A stretch of 64,000 nt of DNA from Curvularia sp. ZM96 (taxonomy: Eukaryota; Ascomycota; Dothideomycetes; Pleosporales; Pleosporaceae), in the NCBI GenBank assembly GCA_022457065.1, contig JAJGBQ010000004.1:1426001-1490000 (forward strand), written 5' to 3'. The position numbers and the translations under genes were made by a program. The notes beneath the pieces are model-generated. The model searched no databases. It was not told where the DNA came from and worked only from the letters and a program-made list of their open reading frames with translations. Shown here piece by piece: positions 43,701 to 53,349 of the stretch. Every line of letters starts with the position of its first letter. Positions within the stretch are counted from its first letter, which is position 1.

Positions 43701-43829
43701 GGCACGTCGAGTCAAAGCTCGAGCCAGAGAGATCCAATGAGTCCTGTTCAAAGCATCAAACCGATGATGGTCCGAAGCTCAACGAGTGGCAGCAATGGCT
43801 TTATGAGTCCGATTGGCACTGGGAGATGA
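40791..43829 (+). CDS. acrB: AcrB-like ubiquitination-network membrane protein
   Basis: Starting at ATG 40791 and removing a likely 51-nt intron at 42610-42660 (GTAAGT, GCTAAC, TCAG), the product has 995 residues; the intron is a multiple of three, so the frame also reads through. The N-terminus is Thr/Ser/Ala-rich and disordered. About three hydrophobic segments follow (DVLAILIILLQLPPAVLTVV, TVILMIWLLLWVPAQNFFL, SIVICFLIILANHVFRF), indicating an integral membrane protein. A middle domain contains VWISEVGFSDISFRVSL and FYIRVNGADWSS. A long coiled coil runs over roughly residues 640-830 (DQQLQEQRNRLKRNKKD onward), before a Ser/Gly-rich tail. This order matches Aspergillus AcrB, linked genetically to CreD and CreB in ubiquitin-dependent control of carbon metabolism and drug tolerance. 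The molecular activity is unknown. Confidence 0.82.
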   Translation: MVAKSKRTAAHDKRHENGLAAPGKRIDKQKSNPALNANGKPANHASGHVDSTDMTPPASAHHDAAMATASSSTTTNTTAAATTTTTTTSTQAATTTAAAASSSSSSSARPDERTRAASDASTDNPVEACRSYDNATAPFDPMHSALRRADTNGSKPASLSMSTMLSVPATILTSCPLRDVLAILIILLQLPPAVLTVVQFLFATLTFVPPQAGTPLSALSAFPSFTDIFQGSGGTPSLFTTIIADTVILMIWLLLWVPAQNFFLDLAQAVIAIALGGAAAGKKGTTNSIVICFLIILANHVFRFRPLRQHMVHFLWTGLARGGLDFLTSPPSTPTYLESFSTPHGWPRSLLGIHILAQGVVRIIRRSLSRREHTTLPTGKKTDPESGVLQRSNSMHHEPVADLPNSSSTDARPPGPVPAAHAKDKVSSGRRKRKQATHVRSQQPFWAALASTKVTVLKEMESSRAANDADEANAKDANHIGNAVWRPEDDRVWISEVGFSDISFRVSLAGGATVQEQDEEDSSVGSGIDKSKPFYIRVNGADWSSARIRQSEPVGFEGHEGTGYWVGEIFGLTALSNYYCEFVRTSDNEVFYSASLITSASPVTELGKYNSSFLLYVSMLTWSASASIASPPAHQTLRPSSPTTTLKNSIAAADQQLQEQRNRLKRNKKDHKTAITNIKKEVDTLGNRLANAGGSDERQRQRVLQFTQNIRQADDAAADFALQAENLGSIPEEEAKEAATKKAEWKKERDNKNAVVSEFDKTKEEIERQVQSVQNDINNAYQKRERLQQRQTRLNEQHDRLITANAEGFTAKQRREQERAALRAQRADVEHQYRSNIINYERRTEEQNIATSQMLQTLQHYEELLLQQAHQHMSVPTTPDGHLPGTSMSPHNNGFTSFTFPSLHSHINSTPGSIRGGRGRSSSMLSNVSGFTDAFDEPSSSVPYALGNPFNTPGPVNGRNRSHGSGSLSSGTSSQSSSQRDPMSPVQSIKPMMVRSSTSGSNGFMSPIGTGR

Positions 43830-45132
43830 AAATAAAAAAGATTTGTATACTCATATATGCACGATCTGTCGATTGCGGATCTTTACATAGCTCTCCAATG
43901 TGATTTTGTATTCTTTTGGTTTGTTAACAATTGTCTACATCACGCTTGCCTTGGAATCGTTCAACTGCATCTTAGCTTTGGGTGTTGTCCGCGTGTTTAG
44001 TGATGACTCCGTGTTTCTATCCAAGCAGGGTTTAGATCTTTTGTAACGGTACTCTTGAATGTTTTTATTTCTAATCAACTTGCTTACATGCAGCATAGCA
44101 ATAGTTAGTTCAGAACTGGGCACGGGTATTTTCAAGCAATGTAGTTACTGGTTTAGTTTTAGAAAAGTGAATATTGATATGTCATCACCTACAAAGTAAA
44201 TACGGCTAATTATCACCATTCATTCAATTATCTGTTGTTGTGCGTTTTTACGGAGAGTGGAGCTAGTAGGATTAGATTCCTAAACTAAGAGCATAGATAG
44301 AGAAGAGAAGCAAGGCAATTGTAAAGAGCAGACATGGTGCTTTCTGCTCTTCTCGTAAATTAATTGATACTATTCTAACAGTCTGAAAGCTGATTGTCAT
44401 TGATTGTATTTGTCACACTTGAATGTATTAATACGTTTCTCAAACCCATAAATATAACTGTACATGTGCGTGTATGTGAAGAGACATGCATCATCACTAA
44501 ACCCAAAAGCTGGCCATCCAGCTAACTTTACATTCCCTAGCCGACCGAAGAGCTTCGCCATACATATTACAAGACACTTGAGTCTGTCTCACGTCTCCAG
44601 TCAGGGCTCTCTGGCATTTTCATCATTACAAACGTCGTGGAACTTAGAGTGAATAAGACTTTAACCAGAACGTAGAACTGTATTTTGATGAAAAAAAAAC
44701 CCCCCCACGAGAAAGTAACAAAAGAGCAGTACGATAAACATCATCAAGCTTTTGTAATGGAACATTATAATATATGTACAAAATCCCTCGTATTCAGCAC
44801 TAAAAGAACCCATCCGTTGAATCGAACATACTACCAGAAAAGCCCCTTTCCCACGCCTCACTCAGTAAACCGATTCTCTCTCTCTCTCTCACACACACAC
44901 CAAGAGCAGACAGGTAAAAAGAGCATCATAAAATACATGCCCAACATTGGACTTTGGAATATATATAATATATATGTAACACCCAGACCCGTTACGCCTT
45001 GCGCCTGTATTCACATGTGTTTCTGAGAAAAAACCCCAAATAAGCAATTGAGCCACTGCTCTGCTTTCTGCACCACCATGGAACCTTTTGCACATCTGAA
45101 TGCAAATTCCATGTCACGAGTACGTACATGCT
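43830..45132. other. Intergenic, convergent 3' ends
   Basis: This 1.3-kb AT-rich spacer lies between the AcrB-like gene and the KH gene. Apart from a TC/AC dinucleotide run near 44875 I see nothing; short open frames have no features. Confidence 0.6.
44875..44901. repeat. TC/AC dinucleotide microsatellite
   Basis: A run of TC repeats (about eight) passes directly into about five AC repeats. It is within the 3' intergenic region of the KH gene. Confidence 0.9.
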
Positions 45133-46650
45133 TAGATGCGGTGCTTCTCGGATTCTGTAACATATATTAGTCCGAGTACATAACGTGATGGATTGAGTCT
45201 ACTGACCGAGTCGCGAGTACAGCATATAGAGTGCCATTTGATTGCACTCTTGTGTACCTGTGATGGTGACGAGACGCTCATTGCTGTTGTCGGTAGGCTC
45301 ATTGATCTTGATGACACTGCCACTGAGCTGGCGGATTTCGTTGATTTTGGCACCGCCCTTTCCGATAATGGCACCAACCATGTCATTAGGGATGAAAATC
45401 TGCTGTGTTAGAGGCTGTCCGGGGATGGCACCAACGGCCGCGTGAGGAGCAGCACCGTGTGCAACAGGCGCTGCAGCAGGATGGGCTCCATAGGGGGTGG
45501 GAGCAGCGGGGCCACCATAGGGACCACGGCTGGGCGAAGCAGCTCCGTAAGGCATGGCAGGATGACCATATGGCGATTGCTGAGGCTGGCCATGCATGTG
45601 AGGAGCACCATATCCGCCATGCGCAGGGGTACGCTGAGGAGGTTCCTGGCGACGGAAGTTCTGTGGGTGAGAGTACTGGCCGCCAGCAGGCTGGGGGACA
45701 TAAGGTTGGACAGACATGCCACCTGGAACGACGTTGGCAGCCATACCGCTGCGAGTCGCGTATTGGGATGCCGCAGGGCCACCAAATCGCTCTGTCAGCT
45801 GCTCAACCAAAGTCTGAGCAACATAGTACACAGCAATATGCACGGCATCGGCAACACCGAGAACGATCAATGAGCGCTCGCCAGAGTTGGGAAGCAGAGT
45901 GTCAGATGCATTCAACTTGGCGTTGGATGCCTCCTGGATTTCGCGAATACGAACACCAGCCTTACCAATAATGGAGCCAATGAGAATATGGGGGATGAGC
46001 AGACGCATGGGATAGGCCTTGGATGTGGAGGTTGAAGGCGTCTCGAGGTCTTCTTGGTTAAGGGTGCGTACAATGAGACCAAAGGCCTTGGAAACGGCAT
46101 CGACTTGACCGCTTACAGTAAGGATGCGTTCGACAGCGCCTCGTGAGTAGTCACTGACTGTGCACTTGGCGCCAGACAGACGTCGGATCTGGGTTACATT
46201 CTCTCCGCCCTTACCGATGATGGTAGCAGCCTCACTAGTGCCAATGCAAGCACGAATATGCAGCCAGTTGCTCTCGTCGACTTGCTGATTGGGGTTCACA
46301 GGGCGGCCATTGGCACCGGATGTGGATTGGATGGGCTGGGTTTCAAGGATAGAGGGAGCATCAGGAACAACGGTGTCGGCTTGGTTGGCACCAGCGCCAT
46401 TCTCAACGGCCGGGCCAGCTGCGTCAGGCGCGGCCTTTGCCTGATCTTCACTGATGCCTTCGATGGCAACGGCTTCTGCTTTGACTGGCTGCGCGATCTC
46501 GATAGTATCGGCGCTGGGGGCTTCGTCCTTGACCATCTTGTCGAGGGCAGGACGCTTGGCATCGGGCTGGTCATTGAGCCCGGCTGGCGACGAGGGCTCC
46601 TCAAGCGGGCGCTTGGTCGACGAGGCCGCAATGGTGGGTGATGCAGACAT
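45133..46650 (-). CDS. Triple-KH-domain RNA-binding protein (PCBP/Rnc1-like)
   Basis: Two exons (46650-45207, 45155-45133; 51-nt intron) encode 488 residues. The last exon supplies only the end ESEKHRI; without splicing the frame would stop two codons later as GQ. Three KH domains are visible by their GxxG loops: GKGG at 146-149, GKAG at 229-232 and a third GKGG near 420. KH1 and KH2 lie close together; a Pro/Gly/Tyr/Gln-rich linker of about 110 residues separates KH2 from KH3. The arrangement is that of poly(C)-binding proteins and fission yeast Rnc1, which bind and stabilise specific mRNAs. The N-terminal 125 residues are Ala/Glu-rich and disordered, with a small basic patch (AKRPALDK) that might aid nuclear entry. 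The start is ATG 46650; an in-frame ATG at 46692 is possible. Confidence 0.9.
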
Positions 46651-47543
46651 GGCTTCTTCTGTGTATGAGTTCTGGGTCTTTTGTTCTTTCAACGGCTATA
46701 TGCGCTCTTCACAGTCGACGAGCGCGCAAACGAAAGGTTGAGATTTTGTTCAATTGATCTCGATTTATCTTTGCGACTTTTATGTACAGCGAGGGGCCGT
46801 GAAAGAAAGCGTGCTGTGAGGGCGGGCTGGATTGGGGGTCGCGACAGCGCGGGTGAAGATTGGTGGTGGTGGTGGAGGAGAGGTCGCCAGGAGCTTGAAC
46901 GGAGTTTGGGGCGTGCAGAAGGTGCAGAGTCGTAGGTGATGGTGTTGTGATGGAGCAAGAGAGTCGGGAAGAGTGGGTTGGATGTAGGTAGTATGTGTGT
47001 GTATGCGGGCGATGGATGTAGTAAGGTCGAGAGATGAAGAAACTGGCCCAAGTAAAGAAAGCTCGCTCGTCAAACCTTGTCGGCAGCGATCCGGCGTCTC
47101 AGGTGGAGGAGAGTCCGATGTTGCGCGCCGGTCTTCTCGCACGAGAAAGCAATTGCTGGGAGAAGAGGGTGATGAGGAGGAGGAGGGATGGTGATGGAGC
47201 AGGAGCTTGGGGGCGATGGATGGGGACAGCAAGCGAATTGCGCGAGGGAGAAAGGGCCGGTGGAGCAAAAAGGAAGCCGTCGCGGGGAGGTTGGCGCTAA
47301 GTCTTGGCAGGTCACGTGCGGCTGGCTACACGGTGCCTCACGTGTGTAAGAGTCGTAAACCACCTCGAGACACGGGCAACTCGCGAACGACCTCTCACTG
47401 TCGAGCGTCCGCGTGCACTGCCCAGGCGTTCAGGAGCGAGTGGGGTGAGGGTTACCGCGCGCCAGGCTCGACGCGTCTGTTAGCGAACGAGCGTGACCAG
47501 CCCGACCACCACCCAGAACACCCGCTTAGGCGATTGGAGAGAC
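46651..47543. promoter_or_regulatory. Divergent KH-gene/CENP-K-like promoter
   Basis: This 893-bp region separates two divergent starts. It contains GTCACGTGCGG near 47310 and TCACGTGTG near 47339, two CACGTG E-boxes, a common fungal bHLH site. No gene is seen. Confidence 0.45.
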
Positions 47544-48690
47544 ATGGCAGACGCACCGGATCAGGTGGTCCAACGGATACGAGACTACGCCCAGGAGGCT
47601 CGCCACCTGCACGATGATGCGGTTGATTTCGACGCGTCCGACACAGAGGCTCGCCTGGCGCAGACGGTGAAGGAGTTGCAGGCACGCGTACAGGAACAAC
47701 AAGCCGCGCTGGACCAGGTAAGAGACTGGACCTGCGGTCTCGCTGGAGCATAGCTAAACTGGCCATACACAGTTGCGGTCTCAGTCCAATCTTGACCTCG
47801 AGAGCGTGGCCTATGCATCAGAGCATCCGCGCCAGAAGCTACAGCAGCTTTTGGCTGTCAAGGACGCATATCTGCACTTGAAGCCAACTGCGACCTATCT
47901 GCCTGCCCCAGGATCTCTTCTGCCAGCGCTGTTAGCCGCACGTAGCCTTCAGCAGAACGTACATGGAACCAAGGAAGCCATTGCCAGCACGCAAACTCAA
48001 CTGGATGCAAAGGAGACGACACTTCGTCGCGAACAAGCCAACCTCCACGATGCCAACCTCCTTACCGAGGCCATGCAAGACCGCATCAAACGGCTGCGCT
48101 CCCAGCACCAGGACCGCTCGCAGAAGACGGCCGCCCAGCTCGCCCGGGAACTGGTTGCTGCCAAACGCACGCAAAAAGAGCACTACGACTCGGAGATGCA
48201 GCGCCTGGGCGAAGCCATGAACGACTTCATCAACGACTACCTCTCTACCATGCTTGCCGCTGAGGAACTAGGTGGGCCCGTGGTAGGCGACATGCTCGAC
48301 GTAGACGACGACACGCTGGCGGCCGGCTTCACTAAGAAAGGGCGAACAAAGTCTTCGAAAAAGGCTCCGTCAGATAAGACACGACAACGCAGAATCGACC
48401 AAATATGGGGCAGTAGCAACATGGCGGTTGCGAATCAAGACGACGACAATGAAGAGGAAGAGCAGCCGCCGCCGCCGACCGAAGCTGAAGCGGCTGACGC
48501 AGAGATGCGCCAATTAATAGGAAATCTGTTTGCTACGTTGATGGGTCCCGGCGGAGGCAAGGCCTACTTCCAGCTCCAGCGTGACTCTGCGGCCTCGAGA
48601 TTCCTGGTCAGAGCAAAGATTGCCCAGTTCCATCCCAGGGACGCGAATAAGCTGCGTCTGGTGGATTTTGGGCGCGAGCTAGATGACTGA
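47544..48690 (+). CDS. Coiled-coil protein, probable CENP-K-like kinetochore subunit
   Basis: Exons 47544-47717 and 47773-48690 (55-nt intron, phase 0) encode 363 residues. Heptad-like helices occupy about residues 5-60 and 120-200 (TQTQLDAKETTLRREQANL, RIKRLRSQHQDRSQ). A conserved central stretch ends in DYLSTMLAAEELGGPVVGD. An acidic linker follows, then a folded C-terminus GKAYFQLQRDSAASRFLVRAK and LRLVDFGRELDD. I recall this pattern from fungal proteins annotated as centromere protein CENP-K, a constitutive centromere-associated network subunit, but I cannot confirm it without a search. No catalytic motif is present. A structural role in the nucleus is likely. The basic patch KKGRTKSSKKAPSDK could be a nuclear signal. 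Confidence 0.6.
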
Positions 48691-51600
48691 GAATGCGGTC
48701 GAGATCAGAAGTTCCCAAAACAACTCTTCCCATCTAGACAAGCATCAAGCAAAAGGCATTGCTAGGAATATTGCCTAGACCCTTCGTCTTCTCTCTCACC
48801 CCGGCTGTGGCGGTGCACTCTTAACCTTCCTTCAATTCAGTGTATACCCACATTACCCCATATTCCTTTATTCCTCATCCAATACTTCTGCAGCGGCTTC
48901 AGCTGCCGTTTTCTGTGACGCACATGCCCGTTTAGTGCAATATCATTCACAATCCAAGTCTATAGTCTGGAACCACCCCAGCTCATAACTCGACGCAGTC
49001 ATGTCCCTCTCTCCACTCTGCCAATACAAAAAATACGCGATATTGGAAAGACGTTGGACCCCACGTATCGCGTGTTTTTCGCTTGTCTTCTGCAAGGGCA
49101 AAAGGAAGCATGGGGCGCGTGTCGGACAATGAGTACAAAAGTAGCCTTGTTTGTACGCATTGCCCTTGGGACTACCCGCCCACGCTCCTGCCTATTGTAC
49201 AGATTGTGTTGTTGTCTGGAAGGATTTCTGCTTACCTGGCCCGAACCATGAACCCGGTCGGATAATGGGAAAGGAGATCTTCCTGTCCTGGCGCTTCCGC
49301 CGAAGGCTAGAGAGACGGAGAGAGCTGACCGAGCCATGACCAATGCAACATTTCAAGGGCATGTGCAGGCGCACAAGTCAAGTCGTCGTCTATGCGTTAA
49401 TCTTTCGTTTTTTTTTCTCTCTCTCTTCGTTCGCAATGATTACTGATGGGGGAAATAAGGAAACAAGCGGCGCCCACATACTCTCCCGGGCAGCGAAGCA
49501 AAGAAGCAAAGTGGAGACCCGGATTTGGGCATTATCCCAAATCAGGCGTCGAACACCTGTCGGGGAAATCCAAATGGGTCAAGCGGCACAACTGAGCAGA
49601 TTAGGCGCGTCTTGACTGACCTGACTGCCTGGAGGGGGCCCGTACTAATGCATCTCCATCGACGTGGCTCCTGTAGGTACATAGGGCCCGCCCATTTATC
49701 TCGCGCCTTCCAATCGCCCAACCGGCAGTATTCCAGCCACGCATGAGACGGCTGATCGCATGACAGCTCATGGGCGCGTTGCTGATTCGCCGCGGATGAT
49801 AAAGCAAGATGACGCGCGATCCATTTTCATTTGAGGGCATATTGTACATTCCTGGTTCGTTCGGCTGCTTGCCATTCTGCCGAACAGATTGTGCCAGGCA
49901 ACCACAATGGCGCGGACGCGGGCACGCGGGGAATACATGTGTACAGATGTATAGTAGATGTAAGCGTGTTGGGGGACGGGGCGCGCGTGCCGATCGGGGG
50001 TTACGCAGCTCACAGACACGAGTTACCAGGCACTGGGAAGCGAGCCTTGTCGGCTTGTGTGGGGAAAAACGAGCTGTGCTGGCACTGGCACACTGAGGAG
50101 ATCGCCGTCCGCAAGGTGAGCACCTGAAACACTTGAGGGGGATCAGGGCGCTTAGTTGGCTTGACCGCACGTATGAGGTCATTGTTGCAAATGCCGCTGT
50201 TGCAAAGGCTGAAGATTCTGCCCGTCGACGTGATCATTCGCCAGCATGAGGTTGGCCGGAATGGGAGACGCCCATTGCCGTGTCCACGTGCGGGCCTTGT
50301 GGAAGGGCTTGGGGGAAAACAGCAAAGGCGAGTGGGGGCGACGTCGAGAGGAGGCTGGGACACCGCTCAGCTCAGCTTTGCCCGTCGAGCTTCCATCCAC
50401 CCACGACTTCGGATTCGCGTCCGTGTGTCGGTGGACGATGCTTCAATTGCAACGCGTCTCCCTCAAGTCCCAAGACCGCCGCCGTGTATCCAGGTAGACC
50501 CCGATTTTTGGCTTCTGGGTACTGCGCCCAGTGCATATTCAATGCTCCCAATTGGGCCGGAGTGGCTTGCGACATATCGACGGCGCGGGCATTGATTCTG
50601 GTATCGGTAGTCGTGCCGGCGCTTTGGCTAGTGAGATGGATGCAAATAGCCTCAAGCGCCTCCGTTTTTCCATCGCCTACCCAGATCATAGTAATATCTG
50701 CTAAAGCCTACCTGACTCAATCCGCATCGGAGCCCGATCCACCAAACAAAATCAACTAATCTCCACGCAACGAAGGAAAAAGCCCCCCCCCCCATTAGCA
50801 TGACGTTAGCTCCCATGGAACAAGCCGTGGCCTCAGCCAACATACACTAACGGACTGATCAAGGCCGCGTCCAACCATGGAGAGCCGTCAGTCCAATCGT
50901 CGTCTGAGCAAGGTTACTGTGAGAAACCCTAGTGGAAGTTTTGATGTTTTGCTAAGGCATCGGAGTCGTTCCGTCTGATCAACGGCCGTGAATGCAAATT
51001 AACCAATGCACACTACGATCTGCAAACTACGGCTGATACGCTTCTGTACTACTACCGCACTGGTACCGTAGCAGTGGGGTGTCAACAGTCTAGACTTTTG
51101 CACCGAGTTGATCCTTCGGTCATTGTACGGCCATGTGCGGTTGACTTACCAAGTGTAAAGTGAGGCACCCAGTCTGGCATGGGGAGCATTGAAGATCGGT
51201 GCAGCCGTCTACGTATCCATGTGGCGGTGCGCATGTCGCCCTGTCACAAATCCTCGTCTCGCTACACCTGCGTTATCGTAATCTTTTTGTAAAGTGGCAA
51301 AGTCGATCCAAACGCCATGCATCCTAGGGACGAACCTCTGCTCTGTGAGTCAGAGCTTGTGACCACCCGCAGGCCTTCCTAACCTAGCGGTACCTACAAG
51401 CGTACGCACCATGTGGCACAGTCCAGCGTTCGCGAGCCGTTGTGGCGAACCCTCGAGCTAAGCCACACTAACTCGCCACTTGGGAGTACGGGCTCGCTAG
51501 ATTACACATGTCGATCTTCGACTACATGACACACGCCTATTGGCTCATGCATAACGTTATACACTTACAAACTTTACAAGCTGCTGTGACGCGCCTTGCC

Positions 51601-53349
51601 TTTGGCCAATGCAATAAGCCCATGTTGTGGCATGCCTGTATTTTCCATGATTAGCTCAACTTACACCAGCTTCTTGCGCGTCTTTCTGCCGACGTACGAG
51701 TACGTCGCCTCGGAGCTCGCGATGCTTTGTGGCAAACGGAGCTCTCAAAGGAATGTGATAGGATGCTTCACATGGCCAGCCGCTGTGTAGGCTGTTCATA
51801 CTCTTCTTCTGGTGCTAGAGCGTGGCGTTACATACGACTGCCGAGCAATGGCCATGTATGCCGAGTCGTCGTCGTTCTAGTGTACCTATGTTTGTACATA
51901 GACTTTCATAGCTTGTCCATATCCACCCGACTTGTCAGCATCGGAGCCGTGTGCCGCGATCGGTTTGCTTGTGCCATCAGACCATTCATGCATGAGCACT
52001 CGCATAAACAGCCATAAGCTCGTTGCTAAGGCTGTCCATTCGTCGCAGGTGACAATCGGTAGGATGCGTACATGTTTCAAATGTGCGATAACTGAGGAGA
52101 CGACTCGGCGGCATCGTTGCGCTCCAAGCCCAATCGGCCCGTCCTTACTCGACACCTATTCTGGAATTGCCAGCGCATCTTCCGCTCCCTGCTCCTTCGC
52201 TTTGTCTCTTCGGACTCACGTGTATCGTTGTCGTGATTCGTGAGCCACTTGCTGCAGGATGACATCAAGCTTCGGGCACACTGTCCTTAGGGTCGGAACG
52301 TACTTTGGCGGCATCGGCTACTCTACCCCCATACTACCCGCCAGGCCCCCCTCAATCTCTTACTTTTCAGGGGTCCCACCATCTGACCACCCACAAAAGG
52401 CATACATCTGTTTCCGATGGGATTTGTTTTTTCCATGCGCTCCAGAATATCATGTCCATTGTGAAACCCCTGTCTCCCATCTTGACGTCTGCGCTACTAG
52501 AGATAGCTGTGCAAATGCGCGTTTTTGTCTCAACTCAGCACGCCCAAGTGGATAGCGTAATCTCCGGGGGGGCTGATAGCGCGTCAAGGTTCAAGAGAGT
52601 GCCAAGGCGTCGAGAGCAGGCGACGTGACATTGATGGATAAATCGCAATACCGAGACTTGCTCGGATGGAAGTTGCTGCGAGGCGCAAAGAATGTCACTA
52701 TGTCATACCGTCAGTGGAGTGCGCGTACGTGCGTAGCATCCGGTCCAGCTTCGGTCGCACAACGTAGACGGCGCGCATCTTAAGACATGGATGTTTTGAA
52801 AATTTGACGGCAAGGAAAAATGTGCATATGGTGACAATGGTGGGAGCGAAAAGACTTTGATTAGGCTTCCAGGATACTCTGGATATGTGCACTGTGGAGA
52901 AACGATGTTGCCATGTTTGTTGTCTGTGGAAAGAGAAGAAGAGAAAAAAATACAACCCCCCCAACGCTGCCTCCTCATACTGCGTATATGTATCTCGCTA
53001 TGTGTTCGTAACAGATCGTCGATGTGCAATCTTAGCCGCGGGAAAGTTGAAAGTGGTAATGGTATAAATGGGTATCGTCGTCGCACCAAAAATGAGAATA
53101 GAAAGGTATCAACATAGGAAATAAAGTCACGCTCAATACGAGCGAGCGGCATCACCCGAAAGCGCCACTGACCAAAGGGTCGGATGGTGTATGGGGATAA
53201 GAATTTGAGAAGGAATAGCGACTCGCATTATGCGATGCGACGCTCGAGGTATGAATGGTACGGGGCATTAGGGTCGGTGGTTTGCCGAGAAAACAGGGTA
53301 TCAAAATGGAAAAAAGAGCGGCACCTCGCTCGGCTGCGAACATGGCAAC
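48691..53349. other. 4.7-kb gene-free region
   Basis: This is the largest stretch without a recognisable gene, lying between the CENP-K-like gene and the 3' end of the Grainyhead gene. Open frames are all short, overlap on both strands and show no family features or consistent splice joins. Composition is normal rather than AT-rich, so it is not a RIP relic. An inverted repeat CGACGTAC-GA-GTACGTCG lies at 51690-51707. Long untranslated transcripts are possible but cannot be shown. Confidence 0.5.
51690..51707. repeat. Perfect 8-bp inverted repeat, 2-bp spacer
   Basis: CGACGTACGAGTACGTCG pairs perfectly in its two 8-bp arms around GA. It could be a dimer binding site or a short hairpin within the gene-free region; chance is also possible. 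Confidence 0.4.
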
